Positions 34,301 to 34,710 of a stretch of 34,710 nucleotides of DNA are shown one piece after another; position 1 is the first letter of the stretch; each line of letters begins with the position of its first letter. Where the stretch lies: positions 1 through 34,710 of the forward strand of contig JAPKZQ010000020.1 in the NCBI GenBank assembly GCA_026393675.1. Direction: 5' to 3'. The stretch is from Acidobacteriota bacterium (lineage in GTDB: Bacteria; Acidobacteriota; Vicinamibacteria; Vicinamibacterales; JAKQTR01). A program made the translations under genes and the position numbers. Under the pieces are notes generated by a model. That model saw only the letters and a list, made by a program, of their open reading frames with translations, was not told the DNA's origin and made no database searches.

Positions 34301-34529
34301 CAACGCCGAGCCAGGCGGCATCGAATTCAGCGAGAGCCTCGCGAAGCTGCGGCTCGGGAACTGGCTGCGCATCGATCGAGGGAAAACCCGGCTCCAGCAG
34401 CACGGCGACGCGCCGCTTGTCGGCCGGCGTCGTCTGCAGCAGTTCCCCGACCGCCTCGAGACCGGACGCCTGCATGCCGCTCGCCACGGCGACGCCGCCC
34501 ACGGTGTTGAGGAATTCGCGTCGGTTCAT
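31314..34529 (-). CDS. Exported multidomain clan GH-A glycoside hydrolase
   Basis: This 1071-residue protein carries a twin-arginine-type leader (MNRREFLNTVGGVAVASG). Residues about 38-140 look like a glutaminase-type Rossmann domain, followed by mixed beta regions. The TIM-barrel catalytic part spans about 390-770, with the acid/base Glu537 in LINEPSF and the probable nucleophile Glu701 in VQETGVM. That is the clan GH-A arrangement (GH5/GH2/GH42-like). Residues about 840-960 resemble the Rossmann-like trimerisation domain of GH42 beta-galactosidases (LPCPRILTRKAWAQL, then WLEQGTTLLVTGPFDED). The family and sugar cannot be fixed by eye; beta-mannosidic or beta-galactosidic plant or microbial glycans are likely. 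A group II intron ends 46 nt upstream of the ATG. Confidence 0.85.
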   Translation of the reverse strand: MNRREFLNTVGGVAVASGMQASGLEAVGELLQTTPADKRRVAVLLEPGFPSIDAQPVPEPQLREALAEFDAAWLGVDALANQLTRDRFDVLVTPYGSAFPKHAWNAIRAFLAAGGHWVNLGGVPLAVPVVGGSGAWRPEVRQTAYHKSLGITQAFPITIPPAVEWEVSARHPFAAALLGQISTPSAFAFYVRFSETRQFPDEDGSDGPRDAMIEPLLAAMRIDTEAGKAVSRWPIAAPVVLIDRVRGERAGGRWVLVTSTGSVTAQLIRALTAAAAAGCQRLQVRPSLACYRDREPLVVTTELVRPGMGVEAPNDGTVAIEIVDSGGKVVANGGGLVAGRGPSIERTDTFGVFPPGMYRVDARLTRTGQSELRASSGFWVVDEAALARGTPVTADTVSLRRDGKPFPVTGTTYMASDVHRRFLLEPNPDVWDRDFAAMRRAGVNVVRTGLWTGWTSYMRDDGVTNEAALRALDAFMLTATRHDIGIVFTFFAFLPPMWGGSNAYLDPRAVAAQKRFVTAIVGRYRAMTHVTWDLINEPSFCSPDQLWLTRPNGDEHERRRWAAWLASRYPAATPDEREATIQQLWRGTVGEGLGLPEIADFTDTNLFGHRRPLKAVDYRLFAQDMFREWVDEMATAIRAAGSPGQLITVGQDEGGTGERPSNHFFGPSVDLTSIHTWWYNDDLLWDMVVSKHPAKPNLVQETGVMFYETADGRPWRSEEEVRNLFERKLALAIGVGGAGYINWIWNTNPYMPSDNEAAIGLLRPDGSIKPEFDAWRGITAFVREAAPHLEGREREQVLLVIPQANQFSVRTSAIEATKRAVRVMHYHCRVPMAAVGEFNLDTWPVPPKLAILPCPRILTRKAWAQLRVWLEQGTTLLVTGPFDEDEHWIPTGRMQEIGLPTMVRPVMPEEFVAGQAGEVGLHYRGERLHRVETVVEGPPSSVKGYREVAMGKGKLLWVAAPVELADNSEPTVTFYRLALQAAGITSVIVNTTPDDSSLLIYPASYRDAVLYTIVSETRREPQRVSFCDPSERPCVSISFGAGRAALVLVDRRTHAVIADYPHGSAARSLQP

Positions 34530-34575
34530 GTATCTCTAGTCCCCAATCCCGAATCGCAGGCTCTATCGGCCCCTG

Positions 34576-34710
34576 ATAGGGGTAGGGAGAGACGATTGTG
34601 TTCGTCCCCCCCTCCCTCCGAACTGGACGGGCGGTTCTCCCGCATCCAGCTCTCCAGTTGGTGGTGTCACCTCGATGAGGGGTGACGCGCAGCAGCGTAG
34701 GCGTCGACCA
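34576..34710 (-). mobile_element. Group II intron, 3' end with domains V and VI, running off the window
   Basis: On the minus strand 34652-34620 is a domain V: GAGC start with the AGC triad, GCGG-GAGAA-CCGC hairpin and GTTC end, matching the highly conserved 34-nt catalytic domain. Domain VI follows (34619-34576) with a long stem and CCCTACCCCTAT at the 3' end, where the A of CTAC is the expected bulged branch point. The intron ends at 34576. Its interior, with any reverse transcriptase, lies beyond the window. Only 46 nt separate it from the glycoside hydrolase start. Confidence 0.78.

Overview
The window looks like a chromosomal piece from a high-GC, Gram-negative-type bacterium. The best guess is an Acidobacteriota member (Vicinamibacteria-like). 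This rests on GC-rich coding throughout, heavy GTG/TTG start use, a mitochondrial-type citrate synthase, a MerR-like/TPR fusion, PEGA-domain exported proteins and several families of short palindromic intergenic repeats. The taxonomy is inference; there is no rRNA or other marker in the window. The window probably comes from a metagenome contig. Both of its ends lie inside group II intron sequence on the minus strand: a 5' end at 1-133 and a 3' end with domains V/VI at 34576-34710. That is where repeat-driven assembly breaks are expected.

Left half. From 467 to 8979 six of seven genes form a tight co-directional plus-strand run: secreted M1 metallopeptidase, six-span membrane protein, NH3-dependent NAD synthetase, NAD-type isocitrate dehydrogenase, PlsB-like acyltransferase, proline dehydrogenase and CCA-adding/poly(A) polymerase-type nucleotidyltransferase with an HD domain. 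After a repeat-rich spacer comes a three-domain AMP-ligase/ACP/PlsC fusion (9141-11654) and a small Cys-rich protein (11736-12041). A second repeat cluster separates these from a minus-strand MerR-like/TPR protein. Divergent to that is a plus-strand pair of exported proteins (PEGA protein and barrel-like protein), closed by a 12-bp-stem hairpin.

Middle. A minus-strand block holds a coiled-coil small protein plus Mrp (Fe-S carrier ATPase), the citrate synthase and a malic enzyme/phosphotransacetylase fusion. A second malic enzyme of the other family is divergent from the fusion. With the isocitrate dehydrogenase this gives TCA-cycle entry plus two malate-to-pyruvate routes. A translationally coupled trio follows on the plus strand: GT4 glycosyltransferase, membrane polysaccharide deacetylase and YbhN-like flippase-type protein. 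It probably works on a lipid-linked glycan.

Right half. A minus-strand group reads, in transcription order, ErpA, a Fur/rubrerythrin fusion, a PHP phosphoesterase, an ABC-ATPase homologue with every catalytic motif replaced, and a HAD phosphatase. This looks like an iron/oxidative-stress unit and contains the most unusual proteins in the window. A plus-strand aldehyde dehydrogenase is convergent with a 1071-residue Tat-type exported clan GH-A glycoside hydrolase, just upstream of which the right-hand intron ends.

No tRNA, rRNA, CRISPR array or prophage was seen. The strongest candidates for something undescribed are the degenerate ABC protein in its PHP/HAD context, the Fur/rubrerythrin fusion, the ligase/ACP/acyltransferase fusion and the small Cys-rich protein with an apparently leaderless start.
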